Shown here: positions 1 through 8,818 of the stretch, piece by piece
Numbering within the stretch: position 1 is the first letter of the stretch
How the letters are laid out: the number at the start of each line of letters is the position of its first letter
Source: Rossellomorea sp. SC111
GTDB taxonomy: Bacteria > Bacillota > Bacilli > Bacillales > Bacillaceae_B
DNA length: 64,000 bases
Assembly: GCF_024733565.1 (NCBI RefSeq)
Contig: NZ_JANIOC010000001.1
Location: 124,001-188,000, forward strand
Reading direction: 5' to 3'
Position numbers and translations under genes: made by a program
Notes under the pieces: model-generated
Database searches by the model: none
What the model was told of the DNA's origin: nothing
The model's input: the letters and a program-made list of their open reading frames with translations, nothing else

Positions 1-1
1 C

Positions 2-2080
2 AAACTGCACGAAGCAGCTATGATTGCAGGACTTCCTCAAAGTCCGAACAATTATAATCCTCTTAAACATCCAGAAAGTGCAGAAAAAAGACGTAATATC
101 GTTTTGTCATTAATGGCTCAGCACGGTAAAATTACGGAAAAAGAAAAGAAAGCTGCACAAGCCGTCCCGATTACAAAAGGACTGGTATCGGCGGAAGATG
201 TGGAAAAGAAAAGTGGAGATAAGTATCCTGCGTTTGTGGATGCCGTGATAGATGAAGTTCAGAAAATGGGAGATTACAATTTATTCTCTGACGGGTTAAA
301 AGTCTATACTACTGTCGACCCGGATGCACAAAAACGATTGGAAGAAATCCTGGCAGGTGAAAATACGAGCTTCAGCTATCCGGAAAATGCGGAGGAGGCC
401 ATGCAGGCCGGTGTAACCCTCATGGATACGAAAACCGGTGAAATCAGGGCCATTGGAGGAGGAAGAGAACAGGATCCCGAGGTCAAGCGTGGCTTTAACT
501 ATGCCATCGACTCAAAGCGTCAGCCCGGATCGACCATCAAGCCATTGCTTGATTATGCTCCTGCCATCGAACATCTAAAATGGTCAACCTACCATATTTT
601 AAAAGATGAGCCTTATGAATATTCAAACGGAACGGAAATCAACAACTACGACGGTCAATTCAAAGGACCGATCACCATCCGTGAAGGATTGTGGGATTCC
701 AGGAATATCACAGCTTTAAAAGCCTTCCAGGCAGTTGGTGCTGAGAAAGCGGCAGATTTCGTCAACGGACTGGGACTGAAGTTCGATCATTACTATGAAT
801 CTGCCTCCATTGGAGGGGTTTCACCTGGTGTAAACTCCGTACAAATGGCTGGCGCGTATGCTGCATTCGGTAATGAAGGGGTTTATAATAAGCCTCACAC
901 TGTAACGAAAGTCGTCCTCCGTGACGGTGAAACAGAAATTAAGAACGAAAACAAACCGGAACCGGCGATGAAGGAATACACGGCTTATATGGTCTCCGAT
1001 ATGCTGAAAAGCGTCATCGATCACCCTCAAGGTACGGGTAAATTCGCTAAAGTGCCCGGGTTACCGATGGCAGGTAAATCCGGTACGACCAACTATTCCC
1101 AAGAAGAGCGTGATAAATATGGCATCGCTAAATCAGGAGCACCTGATTCATGGTTTGTAGGATACACAACAAATTACACGGCAGCCGTCTGGACCGGCTA
1201 TAAGACTCAATCCATCCCACTTTCCCCTACTGATCGACATGTCGCTCAGTATATCGTAAGTGATTTGATGAGCTATGTTCATGATGGTGTCGATACATCT
1301 GACTTTAAAAAGCCTGACAGCGTAGTGGAATCGAAAGTGGAAATGGGAAGTGATCCTGCGAGACTGCCAAGCGAATATACACCTGATGACAGAATCATCA
1401 CAGAGCTGTTCGTTAAGGGAACGGAACCTTCCAAGGTTTCCAAGGAATTCGATAAAATCGATGCTCCTTCCAAACTGAAAGGTAAATTTAATAAGAAGGA
1501 TAAAACAATCACCCTTGCATGGGATTACGGGAAAGAGAAAAACGTTCAGTTTGAGGTTTCCGTATCCATCAATGGGGAAGCGAAACAAGTCTTGACGACT
1601 ACAGACAAAAAAGGATTAAATGTCGAAAACATTCAATCCGAAGGCACCTTCACCTTTGAAGTTGTAGCCATATCAGGTGATCAACGAAGTAATCCTGCAT
1701 CCGTAAACGTAGAAGTAAAAGCGGATAAAAAGGATGAAGGAAAACCGGAAGATGACAACGAAGGTAACAACGGGAATGGTCAAGGAAACGGGAATGATCA
1801 AGGGACAGGAAATGACCAAGGGAACGGAAACGGTCAAGATAATGGAAATGATGATAACTCCGGCAATGATGGCGGTACTACAGGTGACGAGGATGGCACC
1901 ACTCCTCCTCCTGAAGGAGACGGGACCGGAGACGGAGGAACAGGTGGTGGCGGTGACGCTGGAACCGGTGATGGTGGCACGACCGGAGATGGCACTGGAA
2001 CAGGAACCGGAGATGATACCGGGACCGGGGATGGCACTGGTACACCTGCTACTCAATCAGAACCTAGAAGAGATCAATAA
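2..2080 (+). CDS. ponA: Class A penicillin-binding protein 1 (5'-truncated by window edge)
   Basis: Bifunctional peptidoglycan glycosyltransferase/transpeptidase acting outside the membrane. The reading frame is open to base 2, so the start, membrane anchor and most of the glycosyltransferase domain lie outside the window. What remains begins with the end of that domain (AAMIAGLPQSPNNYNPL). The transpeptidase follows, with STIK (Ser171, counting from the Met codon at base 20), SRN (227-229) and KSGT (353-356), the three penicillin-binding motifs in the usual order. Residues about 480-570 look like a fibronectin type III-like module. The last ~115 residues are a Gly/Asp/Asn/Thr-rich low-complexity tail. 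Position next to ypoC-nth-dnaD matches B. subtilis ponA. It converges on ypoC across a shared terminator. Confidence 0.95.
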   Translation, partial: KLHEAAMIAGLPQSPNNYNPLKHPESAEKRRNIVLSLMAQHGKITEKEKKAAQAVPITKGLVSAEDVEKKSGDKYPAFVDAVIDEVQKMGDYNLFSDGLKVYTTVDPDAQKRLEEILAGENTSFSYPENAEEAMQAGVTLMDTKTGEIRAIGGGREQDPEVKRGFNYAIDSKRQPGSTIKPLLDYAPAIEHLKWSTYHILKDEPYEYSNGTEINNYDGQFKGPITIREGLWDSRNITALKAFQAVGAEKAADFVNGLGLKFDHYYESASIGGVSPGVNSVQMAGAYAAFGNEGVYNKPHTVTKVVLRDGETEIKNENKPEPAMKEYTAYMVSDMLKSVIDHPQGTGKFAKVPGLPMAGKSGTTNYSQEERDKYGIAKSGAPDSWFVGYTTNYTAAVWTGYKTQSIPLSPTDRHVAQYIVSDLMSYVHDGVDTSDFKKPDSVVESKVEMGSDPARLPSEYTPDDRIITELFVKGTEPSKVSKEFDKIDAPSKLKGKFNKKDKTITLAWDYGKEKNVQFEVSVSINGEAKQVLTTTDKKGLNVENIQSEGTFTFEVVAISGDQRSNPASVNVEVKADKKDEGKPEDDNEGNNGNGQGNGNDQGTGNDQGNGNGQDNGNDDNSGNDGGTTGDEDGTTPPPEGDGTGDGGTGGGGDAGTGDGGTTGDGTGTGTGDDTGTGDGTGTPATQSEPRRDQ
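1735..2060 (+). repeat. Low-complexity G/D/N/T coding repeats in the PonA tail
   Basis: This part of ponA is built of short degenerate units encoding runs such as GNGQGNGNDQGTGND and GTGTGTGDDTGTGDG. The strand bias gives long spurious open frames on other frames. Such tracts are prone to slippage, so tail length may vary between strains. Confidence 0.8.
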
Positions 2081-2083
2081 TAA

Positions 2084-2126
2084 AAATAAGGCAACGAGAG
2101 AATTCTCTCGTTGCCTTATTTATTTG
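2084..2126. terminator. Bidirectional terminator between ponA and ypoC
   Basis: A near-perfect inverted repeat, AAATAAGGCAACGAGAGA and its complement around a few central bases, lies just after the ponA stop. It runs into the 3' end of convergent ypoC. The A/T-rich flanks supply a T-tract in both directions. Confidence 0.85.
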
Positions 2127-2628
2127 CTGAGTGATTCAAAGCCTGATACTTGGCATATAGTTTATGTTGTTCTTCAAAAAGCTGAGACAGCTGAATAAAT
2201 GAATGATAGAGTGCCGGATTATTTCTGATGAAGGTTAAACGTTCGATGACATTTACAGGCTTTAAGGAAAAGTGTACTATTGATGACTGCCAATTATCCA
2301 AATTAACCGGATGCTTATTGCTCCAATACAAAAGTACATAAAACCTGCCGATACTTTTTCTCATTGACTCTAATATGTCTTTTGAGCGGCTTTTGAATAG
2401 CCCTTTAAGATGGTCCTCTTCTTTTTTCCACTCCATGATGATGTCTATTACCCATTCCCCTTGAACCAGCCAGGGCAGTGAATCTGGACTCATCTCATTG
2501 TAATAAAGAATCTCATATGCAAAAAACGGATCACAAGGATCGATGTGGGAATCGACCTCTACTCTATCCTCGGAAAAGAAAAAGGGATCCCTCAATTGTT
2601 TAGGGACATTGAGGAAGGTACCACTCAT
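2116..2628 (-). CDS. ypoC: YpoC family protein of unknown function
   Basis: About 170 aa, identified by position (ponA / ypoC-nth-dnaD) and general resemblance to the YpoC family. No function is established. It is a soluble, charged, probably helical protein with aromatic-rich stretches (DPFFAYEILYYNE) and no signal peptide or membrane segment. The start at 2628 was chosen because its ATG overlaps the nth stop as ATGA, implying translational coupling. An upstream in-frame extension would lie inside nth and lacks a ribosome binding site. Confidence 0.8.
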   Translation of the reverse strand: MSGTFLNVPKQLRDPFFFSEDRVEVDSHIDPCDPFFAYEILYYNEMSPDSLPWLVQGEWVIDIIMEWKKEEDHLKGLFKSRSKDILESMRKSIGRFYVLLYWSNKHPVNLDNWQSSIVHFSLKPVNVIERLTFIRNNPALYHSFIQLSQLFEEQHKLYAKYQALNHSANK

Positions 2629-3281
2629 ATGCTGCCCTTTTTCTTCAATCTTTTTTGACCTTCCCTGCACAGGTCTACCAAGGGACAGACCTCGCATTGA
2701 GGAGATTGCGCTTTACAGTGATACCTCCCGAAAAAAATCAACCGGTGATGGGTTTCGGACCACTCTTCTCTCGGAATTTTTTTCATTAACGTTTTTTCTA
2801 CTTCCAATACGCTGTCTTTCCACCTGCAGATCCCCAATCTTTTACTGACCCGTTCAACATGAGTGTCGACGGCGAGGGCCGGTTCTCCAAAGGCAACGGA
2901 AACCACGACGTTCGCCGTCTTCCTGCCCACGCCGGGAAGCTTCACTAACTCTTCATGTCTATTCGGTACTCCTCCCCCGTGCTCAGTAAGGAGAATTTCA
3001 CACAATTTCCGGATATTTTTTGCCTTATTTCGATACAGACCGATAGAGCGTATATCCTGTTGAAGTTCTTCCAACGTGACCTCCAGATAGTCTTCAGGTC
3101 TTTTATATTTTTCAAATAAACCTTTTGTCACTTTATTCACAAGGACATCCGTACACTGTGCCGATAGAAGAACTGCTATGACGAGTTCGAAAGGATTGTC
3201 ATGACGGAGTTCACAATGTGCATCGGGGAACATCTTTCTCATTTCATCGAGACAAATGTGGATTTGTTTTTTATTTAACAT
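2625..3281 (-). CDS. nth: Endonuclease III (DNA glycosylase / AP lyase)
   Basis: Removes oxidised pyrimidines from DNA and nicks abasic sites in base-excision repair. 218 aa, the usual family length. The helix-hairpin-helix LPGVGRKTANVVVS carries the catalytic Lys. The catalytic Asp is in AVDTHVERVSKRL. A C-terminal C-x6-C-x2-C-x5-C cluster (CKAQSPQCEVCPLVDLC) binds a [4Fe-4S] centre. The start at 3281 (MLNKKQ) matches the B. subtilis N-terminus and has GGAGG upstream; a TTG six codons earlier is less likely. Middle gene of dnaD-nth-ypoC. Confidence 0.96.
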   Translation of the reverse strand: MLNKKQIHICLDEMRKMFPDAHCELRHDNPFELVIAVLLSAQCTDVLVNKVTKGLFEKYKRPEDYLEVTLEELQQDIRSIGLYRNKAKNIRKLCEILLTEHGGGVPNRHEELVKLPGVGRKTANVVVSVAFGEPALAVDTHVERVSKRLGICRWKDSVLEVEKTLMKKIPREEWSETHHRLIFFGRYHCKAQSPQCEVCPLVDLCREGQKRLKKKGSI

Positions 3282-3370
3282 ATATCCTGCTACCTCCAAC
3301 CCAAGGAATGAATTGTATCAAAAAAAGAGACCAACCCAAAAAATGTGAGAGTCAGTCCCCTTTCATTGTT

Positions 3371-4081
3371 TTATTGCTCAAGCCAATTATAGAATGGTAC
3401 TGATTTTCGTTTTGGAGAAGAAGCTGATTCATTTGAAGCAGCCGATTTTTGGTGGGACCTGAAGCGCTGGCTTTGGCTCCGTGCATCTTCGATGGTTTTC
3501 ACACCATTTTTCTTCCATTCAAAAAGAATCCGATCGATGTATCTGAAGTTCAGCTTCCCTGAAATGACCGCTTCCCTCAATGCTGCTTTAATGATTATGG
3601 CATTGTGATCATCCTGATCAAGCCACATGGCCAGGGTCTCACATTCTAATGGAGACAAAGGACGGCCGAATTCTTGCTCGAATGTCGTATAGATATCTGC
3701 TTCTTCTTCCATTGATTGCTGCATTTGTTTCATTTTCGAATCCTGGATGACGAATTCCGCCATCTTTTCCCATAGTGGATTGAGAGAATACTTCTCAAAT
3801 AAAATTCCTTCTGCTGAAGAACCTTCTTCAATCGATAAAAATTGTTGTTGAATGAGCTTTCGTAATAAGGATGAGCAAAATTCACTGGAAATGCTCATGG
3901 GCTTTGAAAGCTCTTCCGGTGTCGGAAAATAGTTTCCCTTTTCCAAATGGCCGTAAATATGCAATAGCAGAACAAACTCTGATTCATTTAAACCGAGTGT
4001 ATGGTAATTTGATAATAATAATTGCGGGATGTTCAGTGTCCCCTCTTCGATCCAGGACACCATTAAATGTTTATAATCCAT
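3371..4081 (-). CDS. dnaD: Primosomal / replication-initiation protein DnaD
   Basis: DnaD acts with DnaB and DnaI to load the replicative helicase at oriC and at restart sites. 236 aa. The N-terminal winged-helix domain (about residues 1-100) contains the hydrophobic stretch LGLNESEFVLLLHIYGHL. The C-terminal DnaB_2/DnaD domain (about 130-200) carries FGRPLSPLECETLAMWL and ends with the FRYIDRILFEWKKNG helix that contacts DNA. The last ~30 residues are basic and probably disordered. First gene of dnaD-nth-ypoC, with about 90 bp before nth. Confidence 0.95.
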   Translation of the reverse strand: MDYKHLMVSWIEEGTLNIPQLLLSNYHTLGLNESEFVLLLHIYGHLEKGNYFPTPEELSKPMSISSEFCSSLLRKLIQQQFLSIEEGSSAEGILFEKYSLNPLWEKMAEFVIQDSKMKQMQQSMEEEADIYTTFEQEFGRPLSPLECETLAMWLDQDDHNAIIIKAALREAVISGKLNFRYIDRILFEWKKNGVKTIEDARSQSQRFRSHQKSAASNESASSPKRKSVPFYNWLEQ

Positions 4082-4404
4082 ATTCAGTACACCTCACTCA
4101 TTAGTATATCATGATTCAATATATGTGGACATGGTTATGGATTAGAAGAAAGTTGGAAAAACAAAAGATCTCATGATTCATTTATTTCCAAGTTTAGTGT
4201 AAAACATCGACCGTTCCTTTCCGCTTCAATCCACTCTGTGCTTCTACATACTGACTGTCAAATTATAAACCTAACTAAAAGAGATCGCTTTGCACAGAAT
4301 TTTAAATTCGAAAACCTTGATGTTATAAGAATTTGAAATCAAATGGAGCAGGGGTTCTCCCATTAGCCAAAGCCCTTATGCTCTAAATTAAGATCCTAAC
4401 GACA
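4082..4404. other. Intergenic region between dnaD and the asnS terminator
   Basis: About 320 bp, AT-rich, with no credible open frame, tRNA or long inverted repeat. It must contain the dnaD promoter, but I could not choose one convincing -35/-10 pair. Confidence 0.5.
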
Positions 4405-4451
4405 GTTATAAAAGAAAAGAACCGGCTGGAATGCTCTTAAGCAATCCAGCC
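4405..4451 (-). terminator. Rho-independent terminator of asnS
   Basis: A stem GGCTGGA-x-TGCT pairs with its complement around a TTAA centre with one mismatch (4424-4451). On the minus strand it is followed by a T-rich tract, about 20 bp after the asnS stop. Confidence 0.8.
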
Positions 4452-4470
4452 AGCTCTAAGGTCAGTGTAA

Positions 4471-5763
4471 TTAAGGATACAGACGGTTTAGTAGACGTGG
4501 GAATGGGATGGTTTCCCTTACGTGTTCTACTCCGCTGATCCAGGCTACTGTTCTTTCAAGTCCGAGACCGAAGCCTGAGTGAGGCACAGATCCATATTCC
4601 CTTAATTCCAGGTACCACTTGTATGCGTCTGTAGCCAGTTCATGCTCTTCAATGCGCGCTTTCATCAGTTCTGCATCGTGGATACGTTCTGATCCACCGA
4701 TGATCTCCCCATACCCTTCCGGAGCGATTAAGTCTGCACAGAGTACTACATCATCACGATCCGGATCCGGCTGCATATAGAAGGGCTTTAGGGAAGTCGG
4801 ATAATGTGTGATGAACACAGGTTTATCGTAACTTTCAGCAATGGCTGTTTCGTGCGGAGCACCGAAGTCATCTCCCCACTCGATATCATCAAAGCCTTTT
4901 TCATGCAATAATTTCAGGGCATCGTCATACGTGATGCGCGGGAACGGAGCTTTGATCTGCTCAAGTTTAGACAGGTCTCTTCCCAGGCGGTCTAATTCAA
5001 GCTTGCAATTATCCAGAACGGATTGAACGATATAAGAAACATACTGCTCCTGTACTTCCAGGTTATCCTTGAAATCATAAAATGCCATTTCAGGTTCGAT
5101 CATCCAGAATTCGATCAGATGACGACGGGTCTTTGACTTTTCCGCCCTGAATGTAGGGCCGAATGAGAATACTTTTCCTAACGCCATGGCTGCAGCTTCC
5201 ATATATAGCTGACCGCTTTGGGAAAGGTATGCGTCTTCTTCAAAATATTTAGTAGCAAATAATTCAGTCGTTCCTTCCGGAGCACTACCAGTGAGGATCG
5301 GAGGATCCACCTTAACGAACCCTTCTTGATTGAAGAATTCATATGTAGCACGGATGATTTCGTTCCGCACTTTCATCACGGCATGCTGTTTACGGGAACG
5401 AAGCCAAAGGTGACGATGGTCCATCAGGAATTCAGTTCCATGCTCCTTCGGCGTGATTGGATAATCCACGGCTTCGTGGATCACTTCCACGCTTTTCACT
5501 TGCAGTTCGTATCCAAACGGTGAACGGGAATCTTCAGAAACCGTTCCTGTTACATATAGTGACGTTTCTTGAGTCAATGATTTTGCTTTTTGAAAGACTT
5601 CTTCTTCCACTTCACTTTTAACGACAACACCTTGAATGAATCCAGTACCGTCACGAAGCTGTAGAAAGGCAATTTTCCCACTTGAACGTTTGTTGGCAAG
5701 CCATGCCCCGATGGTTACTTCTTCACCAACGAACTTACTTACTTGAGATATAGTAGTTTTCAC
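4471..5763 (-). CDS. asnS: Asparaginyl-tRNA synthetase
   Basis: Charges tRNA-Asn with asparagine. 430 aa class IIb synthetase. The N-terminal OB-fold anticodon-binding domain (about 1-105) contains [18 protein letters not shown]. The catalytic domain shows motif 2 ([19 protein letters not shown]) and motif 3 ([13 protein letters not shown]). The start is GTG, with GGAGGGAAAAAATC directly before it. The gene has its own promoter and terminator, so it is probably transcribed apart from aspB. No T-box leader is present, because only about 45 bp separate the promoter from the start. Confidence 0.97.
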   Translation of the reverse strand: MKTTISQVSKFVGEEVTIGAWLANKRSSGKIAFLQLRDGTGFIQGVVVKSEVEEEVFQKAKSLTQETSLYVTGTVSEDSRSPFGYELQVKSVEVIHEAVDYPITPKEHGTEFLMDHRHLWLRSRKQHAVMKVRNEIIRATYEFFNQEGFVKVDPPILTGSAPEGTTELFATKYFEEDAYLSQSGQLYMEAAAMALGKVFSFGPTFRAEKSKTRRHLIEFWMIEPEMAFYDFKDNLEVQEQYVSYIVQSVLDNCKLELDRLGRDLSKLEQIKAPFPRITYDDALKLLHEKGFDDIEWGDDFGAPHETAIAESYDKPVFITHYPTSLKPFYMQPDPDRDDVVLCADLIAPEGYGEIIGGSERIHDAELMKARIEEHELATDAYKWYLELREYGSVPHSGFGLGLERTVAWISGVEHVRETIPFPRLLNRLYP

Positions 5764-5809
5764 GATTTTTTCCCTCCAAAAAAACTAAGACGCTTATGTA
5801 TCGTTATTT

Positions 5810-5838
5810 ATTATACATTTACCATTATCCCGTCGCAA
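5810..5838 (-). promoter_or_regulatory. SigA-type promoter of asnS
   Basis: On the minus strand TTGCGA and TATAAT are separated by 17 bp. The -10 box lies about 45 bp upstream of the asnS start, between that gene and the aspB terminator. Confidence 0.7.
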
Positions 5839-5861
5839 TAGATAGAGCAAAACGAGATGAT

Positions 5862-5894
5862 TTTAAGGAAAAAGCAGACCGGCATACGGTCTGC
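5862..5894 (-). terminator. Rho-independent terminator of aspB
   Basis: The minus strand carries GCAGACCG and its exact complement around a short loop, followed by TTTTTCCTT. It starts 12 bp after the aspB stop. Confidence 0.9.
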
Positions 5895-5906
5895 GGATCC
5901 CCAATA

Positions 5907-7097
5907 TTATTTGCTCTTATTGACAACGAATTTGTGCATGCGCTCGATTGCTTCTTCGAGGGCATCAAGGCTTGTGGCATATGAAAGACGGATATTGTTG
6001 TCTGCCCCGAAACCAGAACCCGGGATGACGGCTACCTTCGCCTCTTCCAGCAGGGCTTTCGTGAATTCATCTACATTATTGTAGCCGGTTTTCTCAGCAG
6101 CTTCCGACACATTAGGGAAAAGATAGAAAGCACCTTGAGGTTTCAGGCAATGGAACCCTGGAATAGAGTTCAATTTATCAAACACAATGTTTAGGCGACT
6201 TTCGAATGCCTCTCTCATATCCTCTACAGGCTGTTGATCTCCCATATACGCTGCAACTGTCCCGTATTGTGAGGTCGTAGTCGGGTTGGAGGTTGAGTGG
6301 CTGGCAAGGTTGGTCATCGCTTTGATGACCGATTCGTCTCCTGCCGCATACCCGATTCTCCAACCTGTCATGGAATGTGATTTAGAGACACCGTTGATCA
6401 CGATGGTTTGGTCTTTCAATTCCGGGGACAATTCTGCGATGGAAGTATGGGTGTTCCCATCATAAACCAGCTTCTCGTATATTTCATCCGACACGATCAT
6501 GATGCCCTTTTCCAAGCAAACTTCCCCGATAGCCTGAAGCTCTTCACGGGAATACAGCATACCTGTAGGGTTACTTGGTGTGTTGAGAATGACTGCCTTC
6601 GTTCTCGAAGTGACTGACCCTTCCAGCTGTTGTGGAGTGATTTTGTACTCATTCTCTTCTTTTCCCTCAACAATAACAGGAGTACCACCGGCGAGCTTCA
6701 CCTGTTCAGGATAGCTGACCCAGTAAGGGGTAGGGATGATGACTTCATCCCCTTCATTTAATAAGACCTGAAATAATGTATATAAAGCATGCTTTGCACC
6801 ACTTGTCACGATGATCTCAGAAGGTTTGTATGTCAGGTGCTGATCGGTTTCAAACTTATGGATGATCGCTTCTTTCAGTTTGGCCATTCCCCCGGAGGGA
6901 GTATATTTCGTATGACCTTCCTCCATGGATTCATAGGCTGCCTTGATGATGTGTTCCGGTGTATTAAAGTCAGGTTCTCCGGCACCCAAACCGATGACAT
7001 CGATTCCCTGTGACTTCATTTCCTTCGCTTTAGCCGTGATCGCTAACGTCGTGGATGGAGTTAGTGCACTGACTCTATCAGCTAATGTGAATTTCAT
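5907..7097 (-). CDS. aspB: Aspartate aminotransferase (PLP-dependent)
   Basis: Converts oxaloacetate and glutamate to aspartate and 2-oxoglutarate. 396 aa, fold-type I, subgroup Ib. The PLP Schiff-base lysine is in GVSKSHSMTGWRIGYA. Upstream landmarks are NTPSNPTG (cofactor Asn) and SDEIYEKLVYDG (Asp and Tyr contacts). The C-terminal arginine that binds the substrate carboxylate is in NNIRLSYATS. Synteny dinG..ypmA-ypmB-aspB-asnS is as in B. subtilis. It follows ypmB closely, within one probable operon. Confidence 0.95.
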   Translation of the reverse strand: MKFTLADRVSALTPSTTLAITAKAKEMKSQGIDVIGLGAGEPDFNTPEHIIKAAYESMEEGHTKYTPSGGMAKLKEAIIHKFETDQHLTYKPSEIIVTSGAKHALYTLFQVLLNEGDEVIIPTPYWVSYPEQVKLAGGTPVIVEGKEENEYKITPQQLEGSVTSRTKAVILNTPSNPTGMLYSREELQAIGEVCLEKGIMIVSDEIYEKLVYDGNTHTSIAELSPELKDQTIVINGVSKSHSMTGWRIGYAAGDESVIKAMTNLASHSTSNPTTTSQYGTVAAYMGDQQPVEDMREAFESRLNIVFDKLNSIPGFHCLKPQGAFYLFPNVSEAAEKTGYNNVDEFTKALLEEAKVAVIPGSGFGADNNIRLSYATSLDALEEAIERMHKFVVNKSK

Positions 7098-7115
7098 TTG
7101 TCGTGTTCCCCCTGA

Positions 7116-7601
7116 TCATAAATTTTCAATTTTCCTCCACCATTCCCCTGAAGAAAACAGCAGATAATAATAATTTAAATTGTCTTGCTGATCTAAGTAG
7201 GTCATTTCCCATACCGGACCGACAGATTCATACCCTAAACGGACCGATAATAATTCTTTCGGTTCCTTTTCATCATTTAGTTTATTGATTGCCTGATCTT
7301 TTGTAATGCCATTGGCCCATTTTTCCTCAATAATTTTCCCTTTCTTATCGGGAACCCATGCGACCAGCTTTTCCTTCTGTTCATTTTCACCCGTAACCAC
7401 TACATATGATGTAGAGCCATTATAAAAGCTCGTCTCCTCCACTTTCACGATGCCGGTTTCGTCTTTTACCCGCTTCAGGGCAAGGTCTCTCTGATGATCG
7501 AGAGGATTCCGGGAAACCTGATACAACAGGACGGAGGCCGATATTCCAATGACGATGAACAATAGTACGATGATGGTTATCCATTTTTTCATTACAATCA
7601 C
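7116..7601 (-). CDS. ypmB: YpmB / TseB-like cell-wall elongation regulator
   Basis: 161 aa with one N-terminal membrane anchor (about residues 7-27, IIVLLFIVIGISASVLLY) and an extracytoplasmic domain of the DUF5590/PepSY-like type. In B. subtilis the YpmB/TseB family is reported to influence cell-wall elongation through a penicillin-binding protein; that role is family knowledge, not visible here. It starts 3 bp after the ypmA stop, so the two are surely co-transcribed. Start ATG at 7601; in-frame codons further on would lose part of the anchor. Confidence 0.85.
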   Translation of the reverse strand: MIVMKKWITIIVLLFIVIGISASVLLYQVSRNPLDHQRDLALKRVKDETGIVKVEETSFYNGSTSYVVVTGENEQKEKLVAWVPDKKGKIIEEKWANGITKDQAINKLNDEKEPKELLSVRLGYESVGPVWEMTYLDQQDNLNYYYLLFSSGEWWRKIENL

Positions 7602-7604
7602 TCT

Positions 7605-7775
7605 TTATGTACGATAAATTGTTAATACTGCTTGATTCTGATCTTCCGGATCTAATGCTAAACCAAACATATAATCATCTTTTTTCAACGTTCTATTCAA
7701 TGTATCAACCACTTTATATAAGTTATCCGTATATTCGATACGAACGGTGGAAAGAACTTCAATTCGACTTTCCAT
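7605..7775 (-). CDS. ypmA: YpmA family small conserved protein
   Basis: 56 aa starting MESRIEVLSTVRIEYT, with SD AAAAGGAGGAGCAAC directly before the ATG. A longer reading from a GTG 25 codons upstream would include non-conserved sequence and lacks an SD. Compact, predicted alpha/beta (ADPEDQNQAVLTIYRT-like C-terminus), of unknown function. It sits next to ypmB as in other Bacillus. Confidence 0.85.
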   Translation of the reverse strand: MESRIEVLSTVRIEYTDNLYKVVDTLNRTLKKDDYMFGLALDPEDQNQAVLTIYRT

Positions 7776-7891
7776 GTTGCTCCTCCTTTTAACTACTACC
7801 CTATTTCGAATAAAAAACTCTACACATATTATAACAACATAAGGGGTCACCTTGGTAGGGGGATATCATAAAAACGATGATGAATTCATAT

Positions 7892-7915
7892 GGGAGGCTG
7901 AACTGTCAGCCTCCC
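7892..7915 (-). terminator. Stem-loop overlapping the stop of the ComEC-like gene
   Basis: GGGAGGCTGA pairs perfectly with TCAGCCTCCC around a 4-nt loop, and the hairpin covers the stop codon at 7906. On the minus strand no T-tract follows, so it may be a weak or factor-dependent terminator, or an RNA-stabilising hairpin ahead of ypmA. Confidence 0.5.
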
Positions 7916-8742
7916 TCCTTGAATACTCCATCTTCCTGATCAAATGTGAGGACCTCGTAGTTTCTCCTGTTAAATTTCACAGCTATCAGTCCATGTTGCC
8001 CCGTTAAGTAAAGATCGATCCATGCTTCATTGATGGCTTCAAGCATATCACTATTCAGGAGCCTCTCTTTCGACCGATATAAAATGGCGGTTTGTGGGTC
8101 AACATGTTTAAGAAGCTCGTGAGACATGCCTTCTGTTTTGGCATGGACAGGCAGTTTAACGATGTTGACACTTTTCAGAGGTTTCCTGAGCAATATTCCT
8201 TCAGCATGAGATGATTGAGAACTCAACCAGAGGAAGCGATGCTGAAAAAAGGTGATGGAAAAATCCAACCCTTCTCTCTTTTCATTTCCTTCGTGTACAG
8301 CCTTAATGGTTAATTCATCAGAGAATGTAAAGGTCTTGTCCTCTTGGATGGTATGAATGAATCGTGAGAATTGTTTCGGCATGAATGGTTCGAGGGATTT
8401 CCCTACCACAATTTCTTCAATGCCGAACTTTTTCACCAGTTCAGCAATCATTTTCTCATCCACTTCACTCTTCTCCGTAATGATCAAACCCTTGATGTTG
8501 TCTATGTGAATTTGATTGAAATAATAATAAAGTTGCCTGCGGTCCTTATATGATCCCGTATTGATCAAATAATGTTCCCCGGATGACAGATGAAGGACAG
8601 CTACCTCCCCTTTTTGAACAGGGAGGAAACTAATCGCATACTCCTCTTGGGACACGTTCAAATCCACTTTGGGGACTTTCATTCCATAGGCATCTGACAG
8701 CATCAGGAGAAAGGACAGCATTACCAGTAGAATCACTCTCAT
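7906..8742 (-). CDS. Secreted ComEC-like metallo-beta-lactamase-fold protein, probably catalytically inactive
   Basis: 278 aa with an N-terminal signal peptide (VILLVMLSFLLMLSDAYG). The rest follows the order of the soluble hydrolase-fold domain of ComEC/Rec2: VAVLHLSSGEHYLINTG, then GLIITEKSEVDEKMIAELV, then FLWLSSQSSHAEGILL, then VNIVKLPVHAKTEGMS. The places where active members carry HxHxDH, the metal-binding GD and HHGS read ITEKSEVDE, SSQS and VHAK, so the metal site is missing. Function is unknown. No counterpart is recalled at this position in B. subtilis. It lies between dinG and ypmA, read in the same direction. Confidence 0.7.
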   Translation of the reverse strand: MRVILLVMLSFLLMLSDAYGMKVPKVDLNVSQEEYAISFLPVQKGEVAVLHLSSGEHYLINTGSYKDRRQLYYYFNQIHIDNIKGLIITEKSEVDEKMIAELVKKFGIEEIVVGKSLEPFMPKQFSRFIHTIQEDKTFTFSDELTIKAVHEGNEKREGLDFSITFFQHRFLWLSSQSSHAEGILLRKPLKSVNIVKLPVHAKTEGMSHELLKHVDPQTAILYRSKERLLNSDMLEAINEAWIDLYLTGQHGLIAVKFNRRNYEVLTFDQEDGVFKEGG

Positions 8743-8818
8743 TTAAAATCCTCCAGTTTCACATCTACCCTTTAGAGTGTGTTAATGGAGAGATTTTATC
8801 ACTGAATTTTAAACGGAT

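Noticed and set aside
1673-2056. Long minus-strand frames opposite the PonA tail
   Set aside because: They mirror the low-complexity coding repeats (Pro/Val/Ser-rich output), and the ponA frame explains the region.
4100-4400. Possible small RNA or T-box upstream of or near asnS
   Set aside because: The region lies downstream of asnS, and no T-box core or other riboswitch-like structure was seen. The true asnS leader is only about 45 nt.
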